Notes under the pieces: generated by a model | Database searches by the model: none | Seen by the model: only the letters and a program-made list of their open reading frames with translations | What the model was told of the DNA's origin: nothing | Part shown: positions 24,863 through 34,095 of the stretch, in pieces | Layout: every line of letters begins with the position of its first letter | Numbering within the stretch: the first letter of the stretch is position 1 | Assembly: GCF_013410665.1 (NCBI RefSeq) | Contig: NZ_JACCFM010000001.1 | Coordinates: forward strand, 2,790,001-2,854,000 | Direction of reading: 5' to 3' | Length of the DNA stretch: 64,000 nucleotides | DNA from: Leifsonia psychrotolerans | Lineage (GTDB): Bacteria; Actinomycetota; Actinomycetes; Actinomycetales; Microbacteriaceae | Program-made: the position numbers and the translations under genes

Positions 24863-25348
24863 TTAGCCGATCGCGCCGATCCTGTAAGACAGATTGACCG
24901 TGGCGCCCTTGCAGGCATCCTGGATTGATGTCTTGTCGTTGAACTTAATCGTGGCACCGCCCCACGCACCCACGGCCGTACCCACTGGAACTTCTCCACC
25001 AACCGTCATGACCGCATTCGCAAGAGTGTAATCCGACGCATCACAGGTGCCCACTGCGGCGTTGAGTGCCTTGTCCACCGAAGCGATGCTCGCCGTCACA
25101 GTTCCCACGTAGACAGGGCCTGCGTCGGAATTTGTGAAGTTACCGCTCAACGTCTGCTCAGTACCACCGGGGTACATCCCCGTCACCACGCTGGTCTGAT
25201 GCACCGTGATGTTCTCGCTCGTACCCGTTGTTGCCGTTCCGGTGCCTGAACCGCCGACCGTCCAATACGCGAATGCGGCAACAGCCGGAATCAACACCAG
25301 TGCCGCCACCGCGATGACTACAGCATTCTTCTTCTTGAGCTTCGCCAT
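24863..25348 (-). CDS. secreted protein with SipW/TasA-like signal
   Basis: The 161-residue protein starts MAKLKKKN, followed by a hydrophobic stretch and AFAYWTVGGSGTGTA, the clearest SipW/camelysin-type signature of the set. The mature part is beta-rich with one cysteine pair. It lies 73 bp upstream of the LAxTG protein gene in the same direction, so it is probably the first gene of the set. Possible major matrix or fibre subunit (inference). Confidence 0.8.
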   Translation of the reverse strand: MAKLKKKNAVVIAVAALVLIPAVAAFAYWTVGGSGTGTATTGTSENITVHQTSVVTGMYPGGTEQTLSGNFTNSDAGPVYVGTVTASIASVDKALNAAVGTCDASDYTLANAVMTVGGEVPVGTAVGAWGGATIKFNDKTSIQDACKGATVNLSYRIGAIG

Positions 25349-25817
25349 ACGATCAATCCCCCGAAATCATCTAGGCCTCCTGCCACAGCCGGCGAGAGAA
25401 ATACACACTTTCGCCGCGAACCCGACCAAAGGTGACCCCCTTGAACACTACCCTGCCACCCGGCAACTCCGGCTGACCGCTGATCTAGACGCGCCAGCAC
25501 TGGGCACGAGGAGTGTCCACATTGTGGGACATCCGGTGTGCGCCGCCGGGATGACGAACCCACCCTCGGACAATCGCTTCCCATTCCGTCGGGTCGATCC
25601 TCGGAGTGAATTGCCCTGTCGTCACTACTCTTTTTCACCCCATCCGAGCCGGTTCGGGACGAGCTCGTCATCTCTGATTAACACGATCACGGTCGGATCT
25701 CGCTGAGCCAGCAGCACAGCGGTGTGGCGCAGGGCAGAGCGTACTGACGGGGATTCTGTGGAAGAACGGCGACTCCCACGCGAGAAGTGTGCCGCGGCAT
25801 CCGCCGAGTTCGCCTCG
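25349..25817. other. intergenic region without recognised gene
   Basis: About 470 bp upstream of the secreted-protein set. Short open frames occur, but none has convincing composition, a ribosome site or a recognised product. The promoter for the secreted set must lie in its low-coordinate part, but I cannot point to clear -35 and -10 boxes. Confidence 0.5.
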
Positions 25818-25859
25818 TGCGGTCGAGTTCGTCTTGCATGCCGGGAAAACTCGACCGCA
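25818..25859. repeat. inverted repeat TGCGGTCGAGTT, copy 1
   Basis: Perfect 12-bp arms TGCGGTCGAGTT (25818-25829) and AACTCGACCGCA (25848-25859) enclose 18 bp. The same arms with an equally spaced, different loop occur at 53611-53652, so this is a dispersed element rather than a chance hairpin. Confidence 0.8.
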
Positions 25860-25899
25860 AGGGCTTGACTCAGCGAAGTTTCGGCTCAAATCGGGAAAC

Positions 25900-25925
25900 A
25901 AAAAACCCCGCCTGAGCGGGGTTTC
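25900..25925 (-). terminator. Rho-independent terminator after tRNA-Ser(GCT)
   Basis: Minus-strand hairpin with arms of the AACCCCGC / GCGGGGTT type and a TCAG loop, followed by a run of six T. It is the natural terminator of the adjacent tRNA gene. Ends are approximate to a base or two. Confidence 0.88.
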
Positions 25926-25929
25926 TCTG

Positions 25930-26018
25930 CGGAACCGGTGGGATTTGAACCCACGGTACCCGTGAGGGTACTCCACCTTAGCAGGGTGGTGCACTAGGCC
26001 GAACTATGCGACGGTTCC
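25930..26018 (-). tRNA. tRNA-Ser(GCT)
   Basis: The minus strand folds into an 89-nt class II tRNA: acceptor GGAACCG / CGGTTCC with discriminator G, anticodon stem CCACC/GGTGG with loop CTGCTAA (anticodon GCT), a long variable arm (GTACCC/GGGTAC), and GGTTCAAATCC in the T-arm. CCA is not encoded. Confidence 0.96.
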
Positions 26019-26063
26019 TGAATGCTCACCGAAGCGAACACACGACCATAATCATAACCGAGT

Positions 26064-26104
26064 CCGCGGCATCCTTTCGACCACATGGCGAACGGATGCC
26101 GCGG
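26064..26104 (-). terminator. hairpin terminator after LCP gene 1
   Basis: Perfect 11-bp arms CCGCGGCATCC (26064-26074) and GGATGCCGCGG (26094-26104) lie just beyond the stop of the LCP gene. There is no T-tract, which is common for strong actinobacterial stem-loops. Related CCGCGGCATCC words also occur next to the dispersed inverted repeats. Confidence 0.6.
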
Positions 26105-26109
26105 CCCGC

Positions 26110-27375
26110 CTACTGATTGTCGAGCGTGCGACCGACCGAACAGGTGAATTCGCCTGCCGTCTGGCCAGTGGCCCGATCAGAAATCACCGTCTTCTGGGGT
26201 GCGACCGGGGCAGCGGGATCGGCCGCGCCCTCGGCCGGCGCCTGAGCGGCCGGCGTTTCGGCTACCGGAGCATTCGGGTCGAGCGTCGCACCGCGACCGA
26301 GGGTCCCGGCGAGAGCAATCGGCTGGTCGGCGGCGATGGCCGCGAACATGTCGTCGAAGGCCGGCTGAACCGGCAGCACGCCACCCTCGGTGGAACCGGT
26401 CGGCACCTGAACAAAGGTGATCTCGTCAAGATTGATGTCTTTCAACGCCATCGCGATCGAGGCCAACGTCGACACGTTGTTGAGGCTCTCGGAGAGCTGC
26501 ATGTTGGACGTGGCCGCCTTCGCCAGCGAATAGACCTTGAGCGGATCGGAGAGCGTGTTGGCGCTCTTGATCTGACGCACGAGCGACGACATGAACACCT
26601 GCTGGTTGTTGATGCGGGTGAGGTCGCTCCCGTCGCCGACGCCGTGCCGGGTGCGCAGGAACTGCAGCGCATCGACGCCCTGGAGCGAGTGCACGCCCGG
26701 GTCAAGGAAGGTTCCGGTGTACTCGTCCTCGATGCGCTCGGCGACACAGACCGGAACACCGCCGACTGCGGTCGACATGGCCATCACGCCACTGAACTGC
26801 ACCTCCGCGGCAAACGGGATGCTGAGTCCGGTGAGCGCCTCAACGGTAAGCACGGTGCAGGCCATGCCGCCGTAGCTCAGCGTGGTGTTGATCTTCTGGC
26901 GGCTCATCGCCGACGAGGTGTCGCCGTCGGGCAGCGGGCATTCGGGGATCGGCACAAACATGTCGCGCGGAAAGCTGATCACCGAGGCGTTGCTGTGATC
27001 CTGCGAGATGTGCAACAGCATCGTCACGTCGTTGAGGTCGCCGGTCTCGTCCTCGCCACCGAACGACGGATCTTGGCCTGCTCGACTGTCGCTGCCGATG
27101 ATCAGCATGTTGACGCCGCCATCGATGGCACCGATCTGCGGGATCTCCCCCAGCGCCTTCTCATTGGCCAGGTGCACGCCGGGCTTCGCGCTGGCGACCA
27201 CGTTCATTCCCGCGATCGCCGCGACCGAGGCGCCGCTGACCAGCAAAACGGCCAGCGTGCCAGCGAGAAACTTGGCGATTGTGGCAAACGCATTCGACCT
27301 TTTGAGCCGGCCGTGCCGGGCGATCGTCGAGAGATGCTGTGCCCTATTCGTGCGTGGGCGCAGTTGGTCGCTCAC
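26110..27375 (-). CDS. LytR-CpsA-Psr (LCP) family cell-wall glycopolymer ligase 1
   Basis: The 421-residue protein has one transmembrane segment (about residues 30-55) and an extracellular LCP domain (about 90-330). Signature parts are NMLIIGSDSR, VISFPRDMFV, ALQFLRTRHGVGDGSDLTRI and NNQQ, with the acidic and arginine residues that bind polyprenyl pyrophosphate. Family role: transfer of glycopolymers (arabinogalactan- or teichoic-acid-like) onto peptidoglycan. A Pro/Ala-rich tail ends CSVGRTLDNQ. The GTG at 27375 has AAGGGA 5 bp upstream; a longer frame would overlap the tRNA-Ser gene. It is paralogous to the gene at 27596-28960. Confidence 0.92.
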   Translation of the reverse strand: MSDQLRPRTNRAQHLSTIARHGRLKRSNAFATIAKFLAGTLAVLLVSGASVAAIAGMNVVASAKPGVHLANEKALGEIPQIGAIDGGVNMLIIGSDSRAGQDPSFGGEDETGDLNDVTMLLHISQDHSNASVISFPRDMFVPIPECPLPDGDTSSAMSRQKINTTLSYGGMACTVLTVEALTGLSIPFAAEVQFSGVMAMSTAVGGVPVCVAERIEDEYTGTFLDPGVHSLQGVDALQFLRTRHGVGDGSDLTRINNQQVFMSSLVRQIKSANTLSDPLKVYSLAKAATSNMQLSESLNNVSTLASIAMALKDINLDEITFVQVPTGSTEGGVLPVQPAFDDMFAAIAADQPIALAGTLGRGATLDPNAPVAETPAAQAPAEGAADPAAPVAPQKTVISDRATGQTAGEFTCSVGRTLDNQ

Positions 27376-27417
27376 TCGGGTCCCTTCGTCGTATGTCGGC
27401 CCTGACGCGTCATTGTG

Positions 27418-27502
27418 CGGAGGGCGTGGGATTCGAACCCACGAGACATTTCTGCCCACCAGTTTTCAAGACTGGCTCCATCGGCCGCTCGGACAGCCCT
27501 CC
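27418..27502 (-). tRNA. tRNA-Ser(TGA)
   Basis: An 85-nt class II tRNA on the minus strand: acceptor GGAGGGC / GCCCTCC with discriminator G, anticodon stem CCAGT/ACTGG with loop CTTGAAA (anticodon TGA), a variable arm, and GGTTCGAATCC. It lies between two paralogous LCP genes. Confidence 0.96.
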
Positions 27503-27595
27503 AGTTCGCGAACGAACAAGGCTCGATTCTAGCCGATGGGATCGATCTCAGACTGACAGTGCTTCCTGGTAAGACACTGAACACCTGATGAGGGG

Positions 27596-28960
27596 CTATT
27601 GATTGACCAGCGTGCGCCCCACAGCGCAGGTCTGCTCCGCCGCGGTTTGGCCCGTAATGCTCGGCGGCAACGTGACCGCGACGGGCCCCGGCAACGCGGT
27701 CGGCACCGAGGATGGCGCCCCTGTCGCAGCCGGCCCCGCGCTGGGCACCGGAGCGACGGATGCCACCGGCGGGGCCGACGGGGCCCCCGGCGCCGCCTCG
27801 CTGGCTGGGCCGAGCTGCCCGCCCACCTGCACCGGCGCGTCGGCCGCAAGCGCGGTGAACAGCACCATCGCATCGGCGGTGCGCGCCACCAGCCCGCCGT
27901 CGACCTCGTCGACGGGATACTGCAGGAACGAAATCTGGGCCAGGTCCATACCCCGCAGGGCCAGGGCGATCGAGACCAGGGTGTCGACATGCTGCAGGCT
28001 CGTCGACAGCCTCATATTGCTCGACGCAGCCTTGGCCAGGCTGTAGAGGGTGAGCGGGTTGTTCAGCACACCATTCGAGGTGATGGTGCGCACCAACGAG
28101 GCGAGGAAGGCCTGTTGATTGCCGATTCTGGCCAGGTCACTGCCGGTGGAGAGCCCGTGGCGGGTGCGCAGAAACTGCAGGGCGTCCCCGCCCGACAGCA
28201 CGTGCTCGCCGGCCGACAGGAACGTGCCGGTGTAGGCATCCTGAATGGGCTCGGCCACACACACCGGCACGCCGCCGACGGCGTCGGACATCGCAATGAC
28301 GCCGTTGAACTCGATCTCGGCGGCGAAGGGGATGTTCTGGCCGGTGAGCTTCGTGATGGTGGCGACCGTGCACCCCAGGCCGCCGTCAGCCAGCGCGGTG
28401 TTGAGCTTGTCGGTGAACCCGCCGTCGGTGCCCGGGGCGCTTTCGGTCGGGGATGCCGCACAGGCCGGAATGGTCACGAACAAATCGCGCGGAAAGCTGA
28501 CGATGCTCGCCCGGGTGTGGTCGTTCGAGATGTGGAGCAGCGCCGTGACGTCGCCCAGATGTTCGCCGCGCGGCCCGTAGGCGGGATCCCCCTCACCGCT
28601 ATCGCTGCCGACGAGCAGGAGGTTCACGCCGCCGTCGATCGCCCCGATCTGGGGGGCCGGGCCGCCCGCACTCACCGTGTCGCCCGGCAACACGATGCCC
28701 GGCTTGAGTGAGGTCGCGACGTCGCTGACGGCGATTCCCACGACGGCGAGCGAGCTCACGAGCAGCACCGCCAGTCCCAGCCCCAGCCCAGTGACGAGCG
28801 TTCTCGCCGGACCCGTCGACCGCTGTCGGCCATGCCGGGCGAACGGGACCGGCCCGACGCCAGCGGCCGAGTCGGCGCCAGCGGCCGTACCAGCGTCAGC
28901 GTTAGCGTCAGGCTCAGAGGCGGGCTCAGCACCGTCGCCGTGCGTCGATCGACCGATCAT
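27596..28960 (-). CDS. LCP family cell-wall glycopolymer ligase 2
   Basis: The 454-residue protein has an acidic Ala-rich cytoplasmic N-terminus (about 1-50), one membrane segment (about 55-80), and an LCP domain with NLLLVGSDSG, IVSFPRDLFV, ALQFLRTRHGLSTGSDLARI and GNQQAF. The layout and a C-terminus ending CAVGRTLVNQ match the neighbouring LCP gene, so the two are tandem paralogs split by tRNA-Ser(TGA). The start at 28960 (MIGRS) is the first ATG. Likely overlapping roles in wall-polymer attachment. Confidence 0.92.
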   Translation of the reverse strand: MIGRSTHGDGAEPASEPDANADAGTAAGADSAAGVGPVPFARHGRQRSTGPARTLVTGLGLGLAVLLVSSLAVVGIAVSDVATSLKPGIVLPGDTVSAGGPAPQIGAIDGGVNLLLVGSDSGEGDPAYGPRGEHLGDVTALLHISNDHTRASIVSFPRDLFVTIPACAASPTESAPGTDGGFTDKLNTALADGGLGCTVATITKLTGQNIPFAAEIEFNGVIAMSDAVGGVPVCVAEPIQDAYTGTFLSAGEHVLSGGDALQFLRTRHGLSTGSDLARIGNQQAFLASLVRTITSNGVLNNPLTLYSLAKAASSNMRLSTSLQHVDTLVSIALALRGMDLAQISFLQYPVDEVDGGLVARTADAMVLFTALAADAPVQVGGQLGPASEAAPGAPSAPPVASVAPVPSAGPAATGAPSSVPTALPGPVAVTLPPSITGQTAAEQTCAVGRTLVNQ

Positions 28961-29059
28961 GCGCCGACCCTACACCTGGGCACCTCCGACGGTTTCTGCG
29001 CCGGTGCGACGCCGCGCACGCCCGCGCATCGGCGCACCCGCACCCGCGCACCCGTGCGA

Positions 29060-29908
29060 CTACAGCGTGGCCAAGACCTGGGCGAGCCCGTCGCCGTGCA
29101 CGGGAGCCGTCGTCTCGTTGGCGGCCTCGAGAACCTCATCCGGCGCCTGCCCCATGGCCACGCCACGCCCCTGCTCACTGGCCCAGAGCAGCATGTCGAT
29201 GTCGTTGCGTCCGTCACCCACGGCCATGACCCGGTGGCGGGGGATGTCGAGGTCTTCGCGCACGCGCTCCATGGCCGTTGCCTTGTTCACGCCGTCGGGC
29301 GCAATGTCGAGCCACGCGGTCCACCCAATTGCATAGCTGACCCGGTGAAGGCCCATGCGATCGACCACGGCGAGGAATTCCTCCATCTCGTGGTCGGGCG
29401 AGATCACCACGACGCGGGTCGCCAGGTGCACCAGCAAGTCTTCGAACGGGACCTGCTCGCTGTCGTCGCCGATGGTGTCGTCGGGGAATATCTCGGTGAA
29501 GCGGTAGTGGCCCTGCTCGTCTTCGACGGCGAAGCGGGCATTCCCAATGTGCGAGCGCATGGTGGTGAGAACGCCGGACGGATCGAACGATTCGATGCGT
29601 CCACGCCGGTACCCGCTCGGTTCGCGCTCGTCACGCATCAACGTGATGGCACCGTTCGAGCAGACCAAGAAGCTCGGGGTGATGCCGAGCCGCGCCAGCA
29701 CGGGAAGAGTTGCGGCCGAGCTGCGGCCGGTCGCCAACATCACCTCATGACCCTCGAGGGTCAGTCGCTGAATCTCAGAAATCACGGTGGCACTGATCGT
29801 GCCGTCTTCCTGCATGGTCGTTCCATCAATGTCGAGGGCGACGAGCCAGCGCGCATCCGTTCCCTCGGCCGCGAGGGTTCCCCGGGCAGCGCCGCGCGAA
29901 TCGGTCAC
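29060..29908 (-). CDS. HAD-superfamily phosphatase, Cof type
   Basis: The 282-residue protein has HAD motif I DIDGTT (about residues 25-30), motif II LATGRS, a Lys in VNKATAM, and motif [11 protein letters not shown]. The cap domain lies between motifs II and III (type IIB Cof). These enzymes dephosphorylate sugar phosphates or cofactors in the cytoplasm. The start overlaps the serS stop by ATGA (29905-29908), so the two are translationally coupled; the pairing of a Cof phosphatase with serS is common in actinobacteria. Confidence 0.92.
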   Translation of the reverse strand: MTDSRGAARGTLAAEGTDARWLVALDIDGTTMQEDGTISATVISEIQRLTLEGHEVMLATGRSSAATLPVLARLGITPSFLVCSNGAITLMRDEREPSGYRRGRIESFDPSGVLTTMRSHIGNARFAVEDEQGHYRFTEIFPDDTIGDDSEQVPFEDLLVHLATRVVVISPDHEMEEFLAVVDRMGLHRVSYAIGWTAWLDIAPDGVNKATAMERVREDLDIPRHRVMAVGDGRNDIDMLLWASEQGRGVAMGQAPDEVLEAANETTAPVHGDGLAQVLATL

Positions 29909-31170
29909 TGGATCGGCTCGATCACGTCGATGCCACCGAGGAACGGGCGAAGCGCCTCGGGAATGCGCACCGAGCCATCCGCTTGCTGATGCGTTTCGAG
30001 CATCGCGACGATCCAGCGGGTGGTGGCCAGCGTGCCGTTGAGGGTGGCGACCGGGGTGGTCTTGCCCGATTCGGTGCGGTAACGGATGTCGAGACGGCGT
30101 GCCTGGTAGGTGGTGCAGTTACTCGTGCTGGTCAGCTCGCGGTACGCGCCCTGCGTGGGAACCCAGGCCTCGATGTCAAACTTGCGGGCCGCGCTCGAGC
30201 CAAGGTCTCCGGCGGCGACGTCGATCACGCGGTAGCTCAGTCCGAGCGATTTGAGCATGTCTTCCTGCAACGCGACGAGGCGGTCGTGCTCGGCCTCGGC
30301 GTTTTCCGGCAGCACGTAGGCGAACATCTCGAGCTTGTTGAACTGGTGCACCCGGATGATGCCGCGGGTGTCTTTTCCGCCCGATCCGGCCTCACGACGG
30401 TAGCAGGTGGACCAGCCGGCGTAGCGCAGCGGCTCGGCCTCGAGGTCGAGGATCTCATCCGAGTGGTAGCCGGCCAGGGCCACCTCGCTCGTGCCGGTGA
30501 GGTAGAGGTCGTCGGCGGGCAGGTAGTAGATCTCGTCGGCGTGCTCGCCGAGGAAGCCGGTGCCGTCCATGATCTCGGGTCGCACCAGGGTGGGCGTGAT
30601 CAACGGCGTGAATCCCGCCGCGAGTGCCCGATCCAGCGCCATGTTCATCAGGGCGATCTCGAGGCGGGCACCGATGCCCTTCAAGAAGTAGAAGCGCGAA
30701 CCCGACACCTTGGCGCCGCGGCTCATATCGATCGCGCCGAGCAGTTCGCCGAGCTCGAGGTGGTCGCGCGGTTCGAAGTCGAAGATGGGGGTGTCGCCGT
30801 GGGTGCGCAGGGTGATGAAGTTCTCCTCGCCACCGGCCGGAACGCCGTCGATGATGGGGTTGGCGATCGTGCGCACGATGGCGTGGAACGCGGCCTCGGC
30901 TTCGGTCGCGACGGCGCTGGCGGCCTTCACCCGGGCAGCGAGTTCTTGTGCCTGGGCGACGAGTGCCTTCTTCTCGTCTTTCGGCGCGGCAGCAACCTGC
31001 TTGCCGAAGACATTCTGTTCGGCCCGCAGCGCCTCGAACGCCGAAATCGTGGTCCGCCGTTCGGCGTCGGCGGCGAGCGCCAGGTCGACAGCCTCCACAG
31101 AGGCCCCTCGGGCCTCCTGCGAACGCTTGATGAGGTCAGGGTTTTCTCGCAACAGCACCGGATCAATCAC
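29905..31170 (-). CDS. serS: seryl-tRNA synthetase
   Basis: The 421-residue class II synthetase charges tRNA-Ser with serine. The N-terminal coiled-coil tRNA-binding arm covers about residues 1-105. Motif 2 contains [22 protein letters not shown] and motif 3 contains [16 protein letters not shown]. The TGTSEVAL and [10 protein letters not shown] segments form the active site. Full family length. Two of its tRNA substrates are encoded 2.5-4 kb downstream. It leads an operon with the HAD phosphatase and is divergent from the lipid-kinase-like gene with only 43 bp between. Confidence 0.98.
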   Translation of the reverse strand: MIDPVLLRENPDLIKRSQEARGASVEAVDLALAADAERRTTISAFEALRAEQNVFGKQVAAAPKDEKKALVAQAQELAARVKAASAVATEAEAAFHAIVRTIANPIIDGVPAGGEENFITLRTHGDTPIFDFEPRDHLELGELLGAIDMSRGAKVSGSRFYFLKGIGARLEIALMNMALDRALAAGFTPLITPTLVRPEIMDGTGFLGEHADEIYYLPADDLYLTGTSEVALAGYHSDEILDLEAEPLRYAGWSTCYRREAGSGGKDTRGIIRVHQFNKLEMFAYVLPENAEAEHDRLVALQEDMLKSLGLSYRVIDVAAGDLGSSAARKFDIEAWVPTQGAYRELTSTSNCTTYQARRLDIRYRTESGKTTPVATLNGTLATTRWIVAMLETHQQADGSVRIPEALRPFLGGIDVIEPIQ

Positions 31171-31213
31171 GCTCGCCAGTCTACAAGCGCCGGGCTGGGC
31201 AACCCGATAGCCT

Positions 31214-32212
31214 GTGCAGGTGACGGATCGCCGTACTTCCTCCCCCTCCCAATATGCTGCTGTGGTTTATAACCCGATCAAAGTCGATCTGAAGAAGCTC
31301 CGGGCCAGCGTCAGCAAGGCCGCCTCGAAGTCCGGCTGGGGAGAGACGCTCTGGTTTGCGACAAGCGTGACGGATGCCGGCCAGCAGGCCACCCGCCGCG
31401 CGGTGCGGCAGGGTGTCGCGATGGTGATCGTGGCCGGTGGTGATGGCACCGTGCGCGCCGTTGCCGAGGCACTGCGCGACTCGGAGATTCCGTTGGCGAT
31501 AGTGCCATCGGGCACCGGAAATCTGCTCGCCCGTAACCTGCAACTTCCCCTGAGCAGCATCGACGAGTCGACGGCGATCGCTTTTGGTGGCGAGGATCGG
31601 GCGATCGACCTCGGCGTTGTCAGCGTGACGGGTGCCAACGGTGACACCGACGATCATGTGTTTTTGGTGATGGCCGGCCTCGGCGTCGACGCCGAAATGA
31701 TCGCGGCCACGAACCCCGATCTCAAGAAGCAGGTCGGCTGGTTGGCCTACATCGACGCCGGCATGCGGGTGTTTCCGAAAGCCGTGCCGTTTCGTATCCG
31801 CTACAGCCTGGCCGGGCGGCCCGATCGCTCGGCGCACATCAGCACCATTTTGATCGCCAATTGCGGACTGCTGCCCGGCAACCTGCAATTTCTCCCGAAG
31901 GCGCAGGTCGACGATGGAATTCTTGACATCGCCGTGTTGAAGCCGAAGGGCGTACTCGGCTGGCTGAAGATCTGGCGGCGGGTCGGTTGGGAGAATGGCG
32001 TGCTGCGCCGAACGAAGACCGGACGCAAACTGATTGAGGTCACCGAAGAGACCAACGAACGCACGATGACGACGCTGCAGTCAGCCGACATCCGCATCAC
32101 TGTCGAGGGCCCGCAGCCCTTTGAAATTGACGGTGACGAGTTCGGGTTGGCGCGGGCACTGTTTCTGCGGGCCGATCCGCAGGCCCTGATCGTGCGGGTT
32201 TCGGCGGCCTGA
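31214..32212 (+). CDS. diacylglycerol kinase-like lipid/sphingosine kinase
   Basis: The 332-residue protein has the DAGK catalytic-domain motifs: YNPIKVD near the N-terminus, GGDGT at 75-79, and [12 protein letters not shown]. The C-terminal domain carries a GLGVDAEM segment and ends near FEIDGDEF. Such proteins phosphorylate diacylglycerol or similar lipids at the membrane face, or form precursors of glycolipids. Start: GTG at 31214; a GTG at 31220 is also possible. No strong ribosome site is visible, which may mean a leaderless transcript. Confidence 0.92.
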   Translation: MQVTDRRTSSPSQYAAVVYNPIKVDLKKLRASVSKAASKSGWGETLWFATSVTDAGQQATRRAVRQGVAMVIVAGGDGTVRAVAEALRDSEIPLAIVPSGTGNLLARNLQLPLSSIDESTAIAFGGEDRAIDLGVVSVTGANGDTDDHVFLVMAGLGVDAEMIAATNPDLKKQVGWLAYIDAGMRVFPKAVPFRIRYSLAGRPDRSAHISTILIANCGLLPGNLQFLPKAQVDDGILDIAVLKPKGVLGWLKIWRRVGWENGVLRRTKTGRKLIEVTEETNERTMTTLQSADIRITVEGPQPFEIDGDEFGLARALFLRADPQALIVRVSAA

Positions 32213-32310
32213 AGCGCGCGGATTCCGCCGTGCGCACCGTGCCATGAAGCACGCCCGCCGCACTCCCCCGCCCCCATCCCCTCCACCCTCCCCTTCGCTA
32301 CACGCCGCCT

Positions 32311-32375
32311 GCCGTGAAGTCGCGCAGATGACCCTTCCGAGGTCACCCGAAGGGTCATCTGCGCGACCTCACGGC
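32311..32375. repeat. long intergenic inverted repeat
   Basis: Arms GCCGTGA + GTCGCGCAGATGACCCTTC (32311-32337, with one unmatched base) and the exact reverse complement (32349-32375) give 7 plus 19 paired bases around an 11-nt loop. It lies in the convergent gap between the lipid-kinase gene and a membrane-protein gene and could terminate both transcripts. There is no T-tract. Confidence 0.8.
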
Positions 32376-32421
32376 TTCATGCTGGTGGCAGCCGCCCGCG
32401 CTCTAAAGGCCTGACCCGCGA

Positions 32422-33030
32422 CTAGCGGCGGGCACGTTGCCAGCTGATCGCCCGTTCGAAGACAAGAGCGACCAGCACGAGAAGGCCCGTCGAGAAGAGT
32501 GCGGGCGCGACCATCCACGAGAGCCGCATCAGGATCAAGCTCAGCGGCATACCTGGGTCGCTCGAGGAATAGCTCTGCCCGTCATCAGAGACCGATTGCC
32601 AGTACAGGCCTCCGCCGGCCACAACCAGGAGGGTGCCGATCAGCCACAGTGCAGTCAGATACGGGTTCGCCCGAGGCCCGACCACACGGTCCATGTCGCC
32701 GTCGTACCCGGCGGTGTCGTGCCCGACGGTGTCGTGCCCGGCGGTGTCGCCGAACCGCGCGTCCCCGGGCCGCACCTCGTCGAACCGCACCTCGTCGGGC
32801 CGCACCTCGTCGGACGGGGCGGGCGCAGAAGCGCGGGTCGGCACCGATGCACGTGTGGGTGCAGAGGCAGACGACGGCGCAGAGGCAGACGACGGAGCTG
32901 ATGCTGATGTCGGAGCTGATGCTGATGCTGATGCTGATGTCGGAGCGGATGCTGAGGCAGCTGCATCCGGCCCCGAAGAACGACGCGCGCGCCCGGCGAT
33001 CGGCGCACTCGGCGCACTCGCATCGTGCAC
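32422..33030 (-). CDS. membrane protein with low-complexity Ser/Ala/Pro N-terminus
   Basis: The 202-residue protein has a long N-terminal region of SAPTSASA-like repeats (about 20-75), a DEVRPDEVRFDEVRP repeat (about 75-90), a GHDT repeat, then two transmembrane segments (about 125-147 and 165-195). Function unknown. The repetitive cytoplasmic part is encoded by short direct DNA repeats and is probably variable in length between strains. The start could be anywhere in the low-complexity part; the first ATG is used. Confidence 0.7.
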   Translation of the reverse strand: MHDASAPSAPIAGRARRSSGPDAAASASAPTSASASASAPTSASAPSSASAPSSASAPTRASVPTRASAPAPSDEVRPDEVRFDEVRPGDARFGDTAGHDTVGHDTAGYDGDMDRVVGPRANPYLTALWLIGTLLVVAGGGLYWQSVSDDGQSYSSSDPGMPLSLILMRLSWMVAPALFSTGLLVLVALVFERAISWQRARR

Positions 33031-33109
33031 GTAACCGCGCTGATAGATCGGGTTATGCCGTGGGTCGAAGGCGGGCGGATCCCCGCGACCGTCTTTTCCC
33101 CACGCGTGC

Positions 33110-34060
33110 TCATGCCGCCGGCTCCCCGTCGATCAGGCCGCGCAGCCAATCACGCGCCTCGATGAAGATCTCGTCATCAAAGCGGGAGGTGAATTCGATC
33201 GCCTGTTTGTCGGCGCGAGGATAGGAACCGAGGAATGTCACGTTGGGGCTGAACCGACGTAGGCCGAGCAGCGCGTCGGCCATCCGTTCGTCGAGAATGT
33301 GGCCGTCGGCGTCGATGACGAACCGGTAGCGCCCGAGCGCGTCACCGATTGGTCGGGACTGAATCAGGCTGAGGTTCACGCCTCGAGTGGCGAACTGCTC
33401 GAGCATCTCGAGCAGCGCTCCCGAGCGGTCATCGGGCAGTTCGATGATGAGCGTCGTCTTGTCTGCTCCGGTCGGCTCAGGCAGGGTAACCGTGCGGCTG
33501 ACGAGTACGAAGCGGGTCACGGCGTTGGGGTTGTCGCCGATGTTCGTCGCGAGCACCACGACGGGGTGGTGCGTGTCGATTCCGGGGGGCGCGATCGCCG
33601 CATCCGCTTGGGAGTTCTCAAGCAGGGCCGCGGCGGCAGCCACATTGCTCGACGCCGGAATATACCCGTGACCGGGCACCGCTTTTTCAAGCCAGGCACG
33701 GCACTGCGCATAGGCGACCGGATGCGCGTTCACGGTGTTCACCTCGGCCAGGGTCGTTCCGGGTCGGGCGACGAGCACGAAGTTGACCGGAACCAGGTAT
33801 TCGCCCACGATGCGCAGGTTCGGTACGCTCGCCAGGGCATCCTGGGTGGCGCTCACCCCGCCATCGACCGAGTTCTCGATCGCGATCATCGCGGCCACGC
33901 TGCGGCCTGAGACCACGTCGGCCAGAGCCTCGCCCACGTTGTTCACCGCACGCCAGCGTTTGCCCGCCGCATCGGGCACCTGGGCCAGCGCCGCCTCGGT
34001 AAACGTGCCGGCCGGCCCGAGGAAGCTGTAGCTGTCGGTGTCTAGTGGCGTCAGAGGCAT
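33110..34060 (-). CDS. pheA: prephenate dehydratase
   Basis: The 316-residue protein converts prephenate to phenylpyruvate in phenylalanine synthesis. The catalytic domain (about 8-190) has FLGPAGTFTEAAL, AIENSVDGGV and NPNAVTRFVLV (the conserved TRF with the catalytic Thr). The ACT regulatory domain (about 203-285) includes the GALLEML helix and the phenylalanine-binding SLIQSRPIGDALGRYRF. It is monofunctional, with no chorismate mutase domain. It is divergent from pgm with 35 bp between. Confidence 0.97.
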   Translation of the reverse strand: MPLTPLDTDSYSFLGPAGTFTEAALAQVPDAAGKRWRAVNNVGEALADVVSGRSVAAMIAIENSVDGGVSATQDALASVPNLRIVGEYLVPVNFVLVARPGTTLAEVNTVNAHPVAYAQCRAWLEKAVPGHGYIPASSNVAAAAALLENSQADAAIAPPGIDTHHPVVVLATNIGDNPNAVTRFVLVSRTVTLPEPTGADKTTLIIELPDDRSGALLEMLEQFATRGVNLSLIQSRPIGDALGRYRFVIDADGHILDERMADALLGLRRFSPNVTFLGSYPRADKQAIEFTSRFDDEIFIEARDWLRGLIDGEPAA

Positions 34061-34095
34061 GGCTCACAGCCTAGTTGCAGTGCCAGACTGGGGGC

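Noticed and set aside
25668-25994. 108-aa minus-strand open frame near tRNA-Ser(GCT)
   Set aside because: It is translated from the tRNA, its terminator and the inverted repeat; no coding features.
27376-27459. N-terminal extension of LCP gene 1
   Set aside because: It would be translated from tRNA-Ser(TGA) sequence; the GTG at 27375 with a ribosome site is the better start.
29983-31272. 429-aa plus-strand open frame over serS
   Set aside because: Antisense shadow of seryl-tRNA synthetase; no family features.
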